A DNA stretch of 64,000 bases from Trichuris trichiura (taxonomy: Eukaryota > Nematoda > Enoplea > Trichinellida > Trichuridae): NCBI GenBank assembly GCA_037903355.1, contig JBAJFE010000055.1, positions 1 to 64,000 of the forward strand, in the 5' to 3' direction. Both the position numbers and the translations under genes were made by a program. This document shows positions 36,061-48,059 of the stretch, in pieces. The notes under the pieces are model-generated. The model saw only the letters and a list, made by a program, of their open reading frames with translations. It made no database searches and was not told the origin of the DNA. Position 1 is the first letter of the stretch, and each line of letters starts with the position of its first letter.

Positions 36061-37951
36061 TCACAATTCTTCCTTAACTTTTGTCTCCTTTTCGTCTTTT
36101 GCTTCTTCGGATTTTTCTTTTGTTTCCTCCTCGCTGGACTCGTCCTCGTCTTCATCGCCTTCTTTGCTCTTGACGTCTTAAAGAGCGCGTTTCGTAAATG
36201 TCACGTTGGAGAAGCGAACTTTTCAAATTTCAATTCCCACTTACTCACTGACTGACCAGGTTTGCCTCCGAAGCGACTGGCAATTTCGTCGAACGTTGCC
36301 TTGTCTTTTTTCTCGGATTCAATTTTTTCTACCGCCTAAATGATTCTCAGGTAAACATCTTACAAGCAGCAATGGTAATACGCGTACCTGCAATGCGCTT
36401 AGCTTCTTTTTGAAGAATTCCTTTGCGTAATCCATATCGTCAGTGATTAGCAAGTTGTCAAATATAGTTCCGGATTTGACCTGTTCAGTTGGGCGGTATG
36501 TCGGCCGGAATGGAATTTGGCTATAGCCAAGCTTACCTGCCAAAGTTCTATTCCAATAGTGTCGACGTCTCGATAGACGTGCAGGTCAGGTTCCGGCACG
36601 AATTCGGGGTTGTCGATCTTTGGCGGTTTCCATTCTCCTTTGTAGTTTGGATTTGTGATAGTTGGCGGTTTCCACTCACCCTGCAAATCATTAATTGTTG
36701 TTTGTTTCGAAAAGGTTCTTAAAATGGCGGCAAACCTTGTATTCGGGATTGGGAATCGTGGGAGGTTCCCATTCGCCGTCCATATCGTCGTCCCAGTCGT
36801 CAGGTTTCGTGGCATTCTTGTCCACTATGGTTTCCGGCTTGTCCCAATCCTACTTGTTAAACAATTTTTCTAACTTAAAATATTCGCGTCATTCATTACC
36901 TCCGGTTTTGTAGCGTTCGGATCGGGAATCATCAAACGTTCGTCCCAGTCCTTAAGATAGGATTATAGGCAAGGCGGTCATTGGTGATTGGTTTTCGCGC
37001 TTATGTTTACTTCAGGTTTTTTCGCATTGGGATCCACAATAGTTCGCGGCTTTACCATCTCCCAGTCATTTTCCAGATAACCGCTTGCTTCTTTTTTCTT
37101 GTTCAACCATATTTCATAGGTATTATTCGGATATATGGCCAGCTTATATACGTGTGTGAATTCGTCAGCCTGTAGAACAACGAAATTGAATAAGCGCGTC
37201 ATGTTGACTACTTCTCGTAGGCTGCGTACCATTGCTACAACTTCTTCTCCCTTTCTTTCGAAGTTTTTACCATTGTGAGACAGAATCGCATGTACAAGCC
37301 GCTTTTCGGGTCCGCATATGTCGGGCCCTTCGCAAACGTAACATTAATGTTTATGCACAAAAGTATAATGCAAATTACCGAACATAATCCGGTAGGGCGT
37401 TTTGCCGTTGAATTCCTCCAAATCGGTGCCTTTATCCATAAGCTTAATGTAACCGCCTCCGCAGTCGATGTCTTGCTCGAATCTTACAGAATAGGCAATG
37501 ATCAATGGAGTGTCGCGATTGTTAATCGGTTTGTCAAGTTTTCTTGAAATTGCGTAGAAGTGCGCATCTTGACTTGTTTGTAAGCCTGCAAGCAATTGGT
37601 CGAATCATTTGGCGCGCGCACGTTTCAAAATGGTAGCCGCAATTCCGTTGTCAATTATCTTTATTGCTTTTTTTGCAAAAGAACTAAACCTATGACGCCA
37701 TATTTGTTTTCTTCAGTACATATATAAGTTAAAACAGATATTGTGATTTTGTCTTGCGTTGGCACTCTTATCTCGACATATTACGCAAAATAGTAAATAT
37801 GTAGCCATAAAAGAAACATAAAAATATCACTAGTTGGCTTAAAACCTTCTATAAGCCAAAATATTGGCAAAGTAGATCTAACTTCAATGTATTAGGGCCG
37901 GTCAAAAATTATTCGGAATTTTCTAATAAGTTTTGAGTAAACGTATGCCGG

Positions 37952-38034
<83 letters not shown>

Positions 38035-39321
38035 TCATGCGTTGACATAATCCTTCCGCTTTCCAATGCACAGGTTCCGTCAGTACACAAGCCTTTTTAG
38101 TCCGTCAGAAATAACTTCTCCGATCGCGGATTTTTGCGGGAATGCACTATTTTTTGTACTTCTTTGCCTAACGGCATTGCTGTCTTCGTTTAGCATCGTG
38201 AAATTCTGTCAAAATCGAAGAGCCATTTCGGGCGCCAATTCCAATTTATCGCAAGTTCCTTTACACGCTATTTCTATTTGAAATAATGTCCTGCTGAGGC
38301 TGTACAGAGGGACAGGCGGTATGCTAAACAGCTGTGACCTCATTCGCCGCCAATTTTTTTGCCGCCAACGGTTTGACGTAGTGCTTGCTTTGACTTACTC
38401 GCGTCTTCAAGTGCTTTTTGTGCTGTTTAGGATAAGCGCATCGTGTTTACAATATTATCGTATTTCGACACAGTCCTGCTTGTTTACAATGCACAATTTC
38501 CGGGGCTACAAAGCTTATTCAACCCGTATAAAGGAAACTCTCTTTACAATATTATTAAGTTGAGAATTCAGCCAAGAATGCGCTCTTCCTTGGACCTCAT
38601 TGTCCGAGATTAATCAGCGGCTTTTTAAGGCATTTTTCAGAGAACAGAATAAGTCTGAAGGAGTCATAACAGGACAGTATGGAGGATAGAGCAGAGCTCT
38701 TGAACTGTAGATTATCCATAGTTTCATGGGTGTCAGAAAGCACGAGGGTTATGCAAAAATATGGTGGTATTATTATTATTATTATTATTATTATTTTATA
38801 ACCACTATAAGTCTATTTGAAAAAACATAGAGAAACTCCGGATAATTTTTCATTGATCCTTATTGTAAGTTAAATTCCGTTGGTTGTTTGTATCAATAAA
38901 AGCACACTATCCGCTTCCAGCGCATTCGGCCCTTTTTTAAATAGAAATGTGTAACATGCGCTGAATTATAGCCTTGAGAAGAGTAGTTAATTATGGATGC
39001 GATGTTACAAATAATAAAGTAAAGTTTAACGGAAGGAAATGTTGAAAACGAACGTACCCATGTCAGCATCGTCAACGAATAATTTTCCGTGCGACAATTT
39101 CCACTCTCCGTATTTGTCGTCGTGTTGAGACTGTACCCACCGAGACTTCCATCCGTCTCCGTCTGAAGAACAGATTATCTTATTATTGTCGATTAAAAAG
39201 GGAACATTTCGATCGACTCGCCTTGAAATGTCTCCTCAAGGTATATGGTAGGATCAGCGTAAGCTACAATAGACCATATACTAAAAACGAGATATATCAC
39301 TTGGCAGCAGCAGCAGAGCAT
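36061..39321 (-). CDS. CALR: Calreticulin
   Basis: ER lectin chaperone and calcium store. Eleven exons: 39321-39222, 39162-39058, 37585-37379, 37327-37230, 37169-37011, 36950-36900, 36849-36736, 36680-36537, 36480-36388, 36335-36257 and 36176-36061 (421 aa, in frame throughout). A signal peptide ends near [15 protein letters not shown]. The lectin domain shows [19 protein letters not shown] and the motif [10 protein letters not shown]. The P domain has DPNAKKPE / DPNATKPE repeats and two GEWKPP units. [14 protein letters not shown] precedes an acidic C-domain. The protein ends KVKEEL, so the retrieval signal is KEEL rather than KDEL/HDEL. The first intron uses a GC donor (CAAG|GCGAGT), and the second (1.47 kb) contains two trinucleotide microsatellites. 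ERp57, its usual partner, is encoded 13 kb away. Confidence 0.95.
37954..38034. repeat. (AAT)n microsatellite
   Basis: About 27 perfect AAT units in the second calreticulin intron. A shorter (ATT)n run lies at about 38768-38796 in the same intron. No Penelope-type end was seen next to either. Confidence 0.9.
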
Positions 39322-40434
39322 TTTGGCGATGCGCAGTCAGCCAGTCGATCGTAAATGAACTAGAAATAAAAGTACCTTGATTTGACTCCGCAACGTCAGC
39401 CGTAATCAAACATTTCCTATTCCATTGAGAAAAGCTGATTTGTCAGATTCGTTGGACAGTTCTTATTGGCGCTGTCTTCTTTGCGCTCATTATTTACCAT
39501 CAATGGACTACCAACCAGTCTCCGTAACAGCTGAGCAAATTTCACCCGCCACTCTTCCACGTCGTATCCTTTCTTTGATCGCTGTACGAATTGAAATTTC
39601 TGCAAGCGTTGCGCCGCTTCAGTCTCATCTGAAGGAAAGAAGGACAACGCGCACCAACTGACCATTTTCCGAAAAAAAGCTGTCCAACAATGATATGCTA
39701 ATTATGTTATCGAAGTATTGCTCCTCTAACGGTTTTTCTATTTCTCCGAATTGCTGCTCACCTTATTGCTCTAACAATGGCTTCAGCGCATGGGCTTTGC
39801 CGGTATGTGCTCTCTACGCTATTTGTACTATGCTTGAACGTTTTTATGCAAATTAATTCGGGATTTACATAATTGATTTTCAAGACAAGATGGATGTGTA
39901 GCTTTTCTGCTCACTTAAGAGTGACGTAACGCAGCGATTGAGTTTACCGGGAAGGCGTACACGAGGCGACATTTCTCATGGTAAACAGGAAGTCGCTTCA
40001 AACAGCGTATAGCAACTTTGGAGAAGAAAATGTTATTCTTCTTTTGTTTGCTTACAAAGTGCCTAATTCATAGCGTATTTTGCTGGAGAGCTGAAAATCG
40101 TGCGCGCGTTCTAGTATTGCATACATCGAACCACTTTAAAGCAGTTATTTTTGAATAGCTTTCGGCACTTGTATACAAGCACGCATTAAAGCTTAGCAAG
40201 CAGGGACCCGTTTCGAAGAAGCGCCTTGAATAACTTGCAGTCCTTTAGGTGTCCATTCTTTGAAACACGTCATTTGCAGCGCAACGTCCAACACAGCATT
40301 TCAACCGCTTTTACGTACACAGTGGCTGTACAGCCGCTGCTAGAGCAAAGCGTGTTGCGTGCAAACAATTTCTTGCCTGTCGAATATTGTACATCCAATA
40401 ATTGCGCGCCTTTTGGTAAGCCAAAAAGAGAGTA
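39322..40434. other. Divergent promoter region of calreticulin and D2HGDH
   Basis: Separates two divergent genes. An 82-codon ORF on the minus strand (39417-39665) lies just upstream of calreticulin but resembles nothing known and is opposed by a similar ORF on the other strand. I do not call it a gene. A weak CCAAT-N9-CCAAC site lies at 39451-39469. Confidence 0.5.
39451..39469 (-). promoter_or_regulatory. Weak ERSE-like site upstream of calreticulin
   Basis: Minus strand CCAAT-N9-CCAAC, 130-148 bp before the calreticulin ATG. The spacing is exact but only three of five bases match in the CCACG half, so chance is possible. It is listed because the better site upstream of ERp57 has the same orientation and a similar distance. 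Confidence 0.25.
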
Positions 40435-42734
40435 ATGCTAAGAACGGTTTGCAATGCGCGACGGCGTTTTGCAACGGCCTTCCAAAGGTACACATCTTTA
40501 CGAGACGGACAAGTTCAAATGTTGGAACGAATAGTGGGCGCCAATGGTTTAATAACAGATGCCGACCGTTTGTCCGTAGCAAATACCGATTGGACTGGAC
40601 AATTTCGAGGTATGCCGCGTTGAAGCTTTCCAGATCATTGCTTACTATTATATTGTTATTATTGCTCTTTGCAGGCAATGCGGAAATCGTTGTCGTACCG
40701 TCCAGCAGCGATGAAGTACTACAAGTGATCCAACTGTGCGTTGCCGAACACTTGCCTCTATGCATCCAAGGAGGCAATACAAGTTTGGTCGGTGGTTCAG
40801 TGCCAGTAAACAATGAGCTCATCCTATCTACTTGCAAGTTAAATCGCATTCTTGATTTCGACGAGTCGTCAGGTATACTGAACATAGAATTCTTTCTAAC
40901 AACATAATTTGAGATGTTTCGCTGCATTGAAAATGTACCTCACTTTAGCAGTTTCCTAAAAGTCCATTTTTTGCATCTGCAGGAATCGACTATTGAGCTT
41001 TGGCTATGCTAAACGCTGTTGGCGGGAGGTGGACATCCCGAGAGCTTTGTTATTTAAAATAAATAGCAAAGCTTACGGGATATCCATTTCTCGCCAACAA
41101 CATGGTCAGGAAAGTAATGTGTTATTTTGGGAAAGCACCCACTTGTCATCTCTTTTTTCAAGCAAGTACAAACCACAGGTTTAGGTATTCTGGAATGCGA
41201 AGCGGGCTGTATATTGGAAACATTGAATAGGTACGTTAGCCAGAGTGGCTATATGATGCCTTTCGACTTGGCGGCTCGAGGATCATGCATGATTGGCGGT
41301 AATGTTGCCACGTGTGCCGGTGGTCTTCATTTGCTCCGTTTTGGGCCCTTGTACGGTCACATACTCGGCTTGGAAGCAATAGTACCGCTGGAAGGTGGCC
41401 AGAAATTGAATATGCTTAGTTCATTGCGCAAGGACAATTCGACTCTTCGTTTAACCAATCTTTTCGTTGGGTCCGAAGGCCAATTGGGGATCATTACTCG
41501 GTTGTCCATATGTACGGTACCACGCCCGGTAACTAGAAATGTAGCACTTCTTGGTCAGTCTCAACTCTGCGCGGAGTAGTGATACTTGATTACCATTTTT
41601 TCCAGGTTGTCGTACCTTCGCAGACTGCCTTAGTCTATTGCACTTGATGCGCATCCGACTTGGGCCACTTTTGTCCTCCGTTGAATTCATGGACCAGGAT
41701 TGTTTGGACTGCGTCGAAAAGCATCTCAGGTGGGTAAACTTATCATTTCTCTTAAGAAATGTTATATGTAAATTAAATGCATTTTTTATGGCTTCCTTCA
41801 GATGAGGCTGTTCTGTAAACAGAGTCCTTCAGCCCTACATGAAAGAAAATATACGCATGCTTTTCCAAGTAGCCCAAAAATGTACTCACCATTTCCAAAG
41901 TTGCAATCTTCTGTTTAACCAAGGAAGACTATCGAGGATGATGTTGCTTCGAATCGGCTCCTTAAGCCTTTGTTAGTATTTACGGCTGTTCTCCCTTTTT
42001 TAAAAAAATACACGCGTATCTTTCGGATTACTTTTTGCCTCGTTGTCAGCGCATAATGCAAAATCTCCATGCACCGTTGCATTCACGTTTTTGCAATAAG
42101 AACAACTGAACGCCAAATCAAAACTAAGAGTACTTTTTGAGCAAAATTAATCCCTCCGCTTTCTTCCCCTTTCGCCGCGCCAGATTATTTGCATAATTCA
42201 AAATGCGGCAATCGAAATGTGACTTTTAAGCAACTGCACTTCTGAAAGCCTTAATTTCGATTCGCTCATAGTTAATAAACAAACAAATTATACGGATAAG
42301 ATTAAACCTTGAGCTTATAAGTCTTTTCTTTATCAACTGAGACAAATTGTTTGTTCATTTTTTTGAATGCACAAACTGATCATATTAAGGGATATATTGG
42401 GACTGAGTTCGCCCAAAACGTTTAGGATATGTTTTATGAAAATAATCTCGCTTTTCAATCGGCAGGATAAACTATGAGAAATGCTCATCTTTCACTATAA
42501 ATTATATATAAATATATATATATATTAAAGGACATCATTTTACATCGCTACTAATCGATAGGATTAGTTTTCTTTATTCATAATGTTTTCTTCGCTAAGG
42601 ACAAGTCTGGAGGGTGCCTGAAATCGTTGAATATTAAAATTTCCGCTTCTCAACGGGCTTAGTCGTAATAGACTGCGAAAGCAGACCGTATGCAATGGAT
42701 ATTTCAAAGGTAAATGGAAAATGAACGATCAGGG

Positions 42735-42778
<44 letters not shown>

Positions 42779-43999
42779 GATATCATGCCGGTTTTGCCCT
42801 TTGCCCTAACTAAAGAAGCCTCATATGAGCCTCATATTTAGGCTTAGGCTTAGAAAAAGGCAGAACGGGATGGGCGGCAAGGTTACAGTATAACGGTGAG
42901 ACGTAGAGCAGTAAAGACCCTAGCAGCCACCGTCTTATACCATTAATAACACTTCGGATTGAGCTTCGTTTCTTCTGAAATATTGGGACCAACTTATACG
43001 CGCCCTACAATGGTAAATTTCAAAACAATTAACCGGAAAATTCAAACTCGACTTGTACGGCGGTATTGCTTATCAAAACATCCCGCGAACAAGAGCAGAT
43101 TTTTCTCAAAACAAATCGATATTATATAGGCGCCAAGTTCAGCTTACTTATAAGGCCTACTTCTGGCCCTCCATTGATATTTTCCGTATAGGTTTCTTAA
43201 GCGAAAACGAAAAATTAAATAAACTACTTATCATCAATGACAGTGCAGTTTGCTATCAACAAAATTCAGAGCCCAATAAAGCAACCTGTTTCAGATTAAA
43301 CAATCCCATAGTGACGCAGTGTCCCTTCTACATGTTAATAGAAACTATGGGTTTCGACCAGGACAATGATGACAAGACTACATTCTCCGCTATGGAGCAA
43401 TGCTTGCTGGAGGGTCACGCTGCCGACGGAGTTTTTGCCGAGTCGGAAACGCAAGCGCGCGTAAGCCAAATATGGCGAAAACTACAATCCTAAAGTAAGC
43501 CTATCAAATACTCATTAAGGAAATCTGGAAATTGCGCGAACTGATTTCCGAAGCGTTCGGTCACGACGGCTACAATTACAAGTACGACCTATCGCTACCG
43601 ATGAACAAGTATTACGCAATAGTGGAAGAGTGCAGGAATATTTTTGGTTCCGAATGCGTCAGAGTGGGAGCCTTTGGGCACCTTGGCGATGGCAATATTC
43701 ATTTGAATATTGTCACCGAGCGCTCTTCCGATTTGCTTAAAAATAGGTTTTTTTAAAAATAGCTTCTTTCACTTACTTGCTTGACAGGTGGCGCGCTTTT
43801 TAGAATGGACAATTTTGTCTACAAATGGACAGTGGAGAACAATGGAAGTATCAGCGCCGAACACGGTATTGGCCAGCTGAAGCTGTCATTTTGGCAAATG
43901 ACTCGACCAACTTCCGTTCTGAGACAATGCGCCGCCATGAAAAGACATTTCGATCCGGGATGGATATTGAACCCGCATAAAACGTTGCAAAATATTTAG
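40435..43999 (+). CDS. D2HGDH: D-2-hydroxyglutarate dehydrogenase, mitochondrial
   Basis: FAD-dependent enzyme that oxidises D-2-hydroxyglutarate to 2-oxoglutarate in mitochondria. Seven exons: 40435-40609, 40675-40872, 41179-41553, 41606-41729, 43295-43460, 43520-43746 and 43804-43999 (486 aa, in frame). The arginine-rich start MLRTVCNARRRFATAFQR suits a mitochondrial leader. The FAD (PCMH) domain shows CIQGGNTSLVGGSVP, MMPFDLAARGSCMIGGNVAT and LFVGSEGQLGIITRLS. The C-terminal catalytic part shows FYMLIET, YKYDLSLPM, FGHLGDGNIHLN and GSISAEHGIG, and ends near WILNPHKTL. Intron 2 contains an 86-bp imperfect hairpin, and intron 4 (1.6 kb) contains an (AT)n run and a foldback repeat. The last exon acceptor is TTTTTAG at 43803, chosen because it keeps frame. 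Confidence 0.95.
41017..41102 (+). repeat. Imperfect 86-bp hairpin in D2HGDH intron 2
   Basis: Left arm tgttggcgggaggtggacat and onward to gctttgttattt. The reverse complement of the right arm reads tgttggcgagaaatggatat onward to gctttgctattt. The arms are about 39 bp with a few mismatches around an A/T loop. The size and imperfect pairing resemble a microRNA precursor, but a small foldback MITE is equally possible. Confidence 0.7.
42737..42776. repeat. (AT)20 microsatellite
   Basis: Perfect dinucleotide run inside D2HGDH intron 4, directly left of foldback repeat copy D. Confidence 0.9.
42780..42990. repeat. Dispersed foldback repeat, copy D
   Basis: Contains tttaggcttaggcttag, ggcagaacgggatgggcggc and ttacagtataacggtgag, followed by agcagtaaagaccctagcag, which parallels copy A (agcagcaaaatgg). 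It lies in D2HGDH intron 4. Confidence 0.6.
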
Positions 44000-46900
44000 T
44001 GTACAACATTTTCGGGGTCACCGGCGACAAAAATAAATAATGCGCAACATTACTGCTGTAGAGTCGAGGAATGTTTCGACGGGCAGCAAATGGAAGAGAA
44101 GATGGATTTGTTCGAACACGTCGATGATGAGTATTTCACCTCGCCAATATTGATTGGGAAAACAACAACAACAATCTTTTGCGGCATGCATTGCTTGTGT
44201 AGGCGCTGACAACGATCTGCCTTTTCGGGCAAGCCGTTGTTGAACAAGCTTACCAGAACATTCGACATGTGGCAGCAATTCGTTGCAGACACAAAACGTT
44301 TGGTCAGTGAAATATCTTCTTATACTTGAGCAAGGGTGCTTTTAAACTTTTGGAAGAAAGTTGCCCGTTTTCGAATTTGTGCGCCGACTCTTCGCCCGAA
44401 AGTGGCGACGACATTCTTATCATAGCAGGATAGACTAAATTTGTATCCGAAGGCCAGGACTCGACGGATACCAGTGGGCGCGCGGCGGCTACGTCGTAAA
44501 CATAAGGCAACGTCTTTTTTCGCTGAGCAATGCTGTTCGCCTGCAAAGCCGTATTCAAAGTGTGAAACTTAAATGCAAAGCTTAAATTGGCGCGAAACTG
44601 CTCATGCACGACGGCGGACTATCCAACCGGCTCGATTGACTTGTATTTTATTAAAACTACACAATAGAACCACTACCTTGAGCAAAATGGGTAAGTTAAA
44701 GCCGACTCAGTTTCCCGCCACCATCTGAGAACGTTCTTTGGAGTTGCTGAAGTTTTCTTTTCAAAAATACATCCCGCTAAACGCGTTATTATTTTAAGGT
44801 GAAACAAAAATTTTTTTTAAAAAATATCTTCGACAAGTAGGCATAATTACGTAAACGTCCAATCAAAAAATCGATAGCCGCTTAAGCGCTCTAAACCAGG
44901 CGGCATAAGAAGGTGGAAACGAACAAGAATATGCGGACGAAAATAGGCAATAAAATATTGTTATTATTGTGTGATCTATTTACTAAAAAGGTTAAGCTTT
45001 CGCGTAGTTTTTTTAAACGCTAACGTGCCGGATGGCAATACTGTAAACAATACTTTACATATTACATATAAACATTTCTAATTTAGGTTGATTGTTCGAA
45101 AGCAATCGTATTAATATTTTTAAAACTCAGTTAACGATTTTTTTAAATGCATAACCGTAGCGAACCTCTCTACGCATCTTTCTGAGCCGTTGAAGAATAA
45201 CCTTCGTTACGGCACTCGTTGTTGCCCTAAATGGGGCGCTAAAGAAGCTGTTCGGACAATGAACACAACGAGTGCTTGACCTTTCTGCCCTTATTTGCAA
45301 CGGACTATTTGACTAGAAATGTTTATCATCTGCGCATTATTGACAAGTGCCTAACAAAGGCGGACGTATTTTCAGGGTCCTCAGCGTGTACACTAATCTT
45401 AATCATTGACACCTGTTAACGTCAGCGGCTCAAGTGCAAATAAGGAATAAATCCATGTACATCATACAGACTTGGCAAGAAAGAACATAACCATCTCATA
45501 GGACTTGAAAAAAATATTCCCATTCTATGTTGGACGAGCAGAAAATAAACAATAGGCTAAACTTCAAAATTCTTTCAAAATAAATATTTCATCCGCACAC
45601 TGACGATGGTTAAAGGGATCGCCTAAAGACTACATACTATGTTCAATTGCTGATAAATATCTTTGTCGCACTTCAACGCTGCATTTTCCTTTTTTGTATT
45701 TTAATAAAAAGTTCTACTTGCTGTTAGCGTTGAAGGCTGAGTTGCTTCTAACAAGAACATACATTCTCGTTACAGATACGACCCAATAGTATAAGATGAT
45801 GGAGTTGCAGAGCTTTCGAGACTTCTGTTGCCCCATCGTCAACGTAAAGATGCAAAGGTTGAACTTACGCATTCTCTGCAGCCTTTGCGTCTCCACGGTA
45901 AAGAAAGGACGAGAAAATTGTAGAAAGCTCTATTGCTACAACGAAATATGCAAACAAGAATAGATTATTTGCCATGCGCTTTACGGGAACGCAATAACTT
46001 AAAGTAAAACAGTATTAATAGGCTGGAATAAATGCTGTAATATCATTTATTGTGCTCTTTCAATATATTTACAAAAGACCAAACATTTTTGAACATATTA
46101 ATTAAAGGAAAGCTGTACTTGCATCCTTAGTTTCATAATAGCTTCTCAAAGGTTTACGCCTAAGCAGATTTCGTTTTACGCATTCTATTTTGTTTTTGTC
46201 ACTGAATCACTGATTGAAGATTCTATATGATGATGACGTCATGCGACCTTATTTTGACTGAAGAATTGAATTTTGCGATCTGCTTATAGGGAAAAGAGAA
46301 GGCAGAAAGGCAATAATGGAGATGAAACACCTTCTTAGCCCCCACTTTCTTTCGGTACGTCAAAACTGGAGAATGAAACTCCATAAAGTCAAAAAAGAAT
46401 GCCGGCACTACGCAAGTTAACCTCTTCATGCGTGATGCCTCAATGGTCTATTATTCTAAACCTATAAGCCCAAATCTTGACGAAAATCAGTTAAACATGT
46501 GAAGATGAAGAGGAGAAAGCATGAAATGGTTTCCAAAAACTATATTCGACCATCCACGCTTCTACAATAATTTTTTAAAGAATTTGTACCGCAATTCTTT
46601 GCGTAACGAAAGGCTGATCACTATGGTTGCACTTATATGCAAAAGTTCTTCAATAAACGCATTTCAAATTTTGTCAGAGATCCGTTAGCATCTGAAGCGC
46701 GTACAACTAATTAAACAGCCTTTAAGTAAAGAAAAAATTAGCATAACCTAGGCTTATTATAAATGCAGAAAATAAGCACATACACTAGCGTAGTAAACAT
46801 GAAAAGCGTTATATAACTTATTACAACAGCGTATACACAAACCATTAGAAAGCTTTTTTTCGTCAGCGCTTAAGCAAGCAAATGCAGAGCATACAAAAAG

Positions 46901-47992
46901 GAGAAACAAATGTAAAAAAGCAGTCCAAATCAGTATAATTACTACCAGGCAGAGAGGCAATTTTAAAGAAATGAAAAGACGCTTATTTGGCGTTTATATT
47001 TGTGTGAAAATCCATTAGCAATACACTTAAACTAAACTGACATATATAGAAGTTAAAAGCCCGCATGAACATAGGCACATTAAGGCTGCTTATATTAAAT
47101 GGTAATAGTTATGATTAGGAGAGCAACACATTTTGATCGGAACTTCTCCAAGGCGGCAGAATCGAATCACCAACTTATTCAAGAAACAACTACACTACGG
47201 AACCCCTTCCAACAAGCATTACAGAAAGTCCTACAAAAGATTATTTGTTGTATTAAAAAAGGAAAAAACCAGCAGATAGAATGCCTCATCGGTAAGACGC
47301 TATACCCTACTAACGCATTGGGTCTACTTGTAACGTTCTTGAAATTTTCACTTACTAAAACAAATACATAATCGCTTGACAAAGTTTTCTCGGTTGCAGA
47401 CTATGCCAAAACAATTAATCTATTCGGAACGATAAAAGAAAGGGAAGAAGAAACGACGAACCGCCATAAAAGGGTTTTACGTTTAAAAAACTTAAAACTG
47501 GCTGCGTGCTCAACATAGAGGGTGGCAAAGATTGACAAGACGCATCGAAAACAAATCTCTTCCATAGTAGGAACTACAACAACGCCTTTATTTGAAATGC
47601 AATGTCCAACTTTCAGTCCACTCCTTAGTTAACTATTCTACAAAATTCAGCTTCGATCAAAACACCCAAAATGATGAAGATATGCATTTACAATAGCATT
47701 TCATCGCTTTGAAATAAGTTAGCTAAAATCTGAAACTTTCCAAAGGAATATGCACAAAGACTCAAAGGCGTCATCAAAGTTGCCCGTATAGAACGCGTTC
47801 GTGAAAATCTTGATAATCCCATAAACAAAGCGATTCAAGTAAGGGCGGATAACACGGCGTAGTACATTCAAAGTTACGAAACGGCAACAAATTCAAATGA
47901 GGATATTCAGCACAGCGGGCAGAGCTGAGCAACGCCTTTGAGTCTTTTTTGTTTAATGGAAATGATTGGGCTGTTGAAAAAGAAACTGTTTC
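44000..47992. other. Noncoding stretch, 4 kb
   Basis: Two minus-strand ORFs at 44018-44292 and 44304-44609 could in principle be joined by splicing, but neither resembles a known protein. At 44689 ATGG|GTAAGT looks like a one-codon first exon, but no downstream exon was found. The rest is AT-rich without recognisable content. Confidence 0.4.
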
Positions 47993-48000
47993 CTATATAA
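47993..48000 (+). promoter_or_regulatory. TATA box of the repeat-protein gene
   Basis: CTATATAA about 60 bp before the ATG, followed by aggagagcggc. The placement leaves a 5' UTR of roughly 30 bases, typical of a strongly expressed gene. Confidence 0.6.
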
Positions 48001-48059
48001 GGAGAGCGGCAAAGTGAAGCGCCATCGGATCACTTCACAAGATCGTCTCTTCCGCTGAA

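Noticed and set aside
39417..39665. 82-codon minus-strand ORF upstream of calreticulin
   Set aside because: No family resemblance, a similar-length ORF lies on the opposite strand, and the position is within the expected promoter.
44018..44609. Possible two-exon minus-strand gene
   Set aside because: A GTATAAG donor exists but the join gives no recognisable domain, two frames compete in the second part, and codon use is unremarkable.
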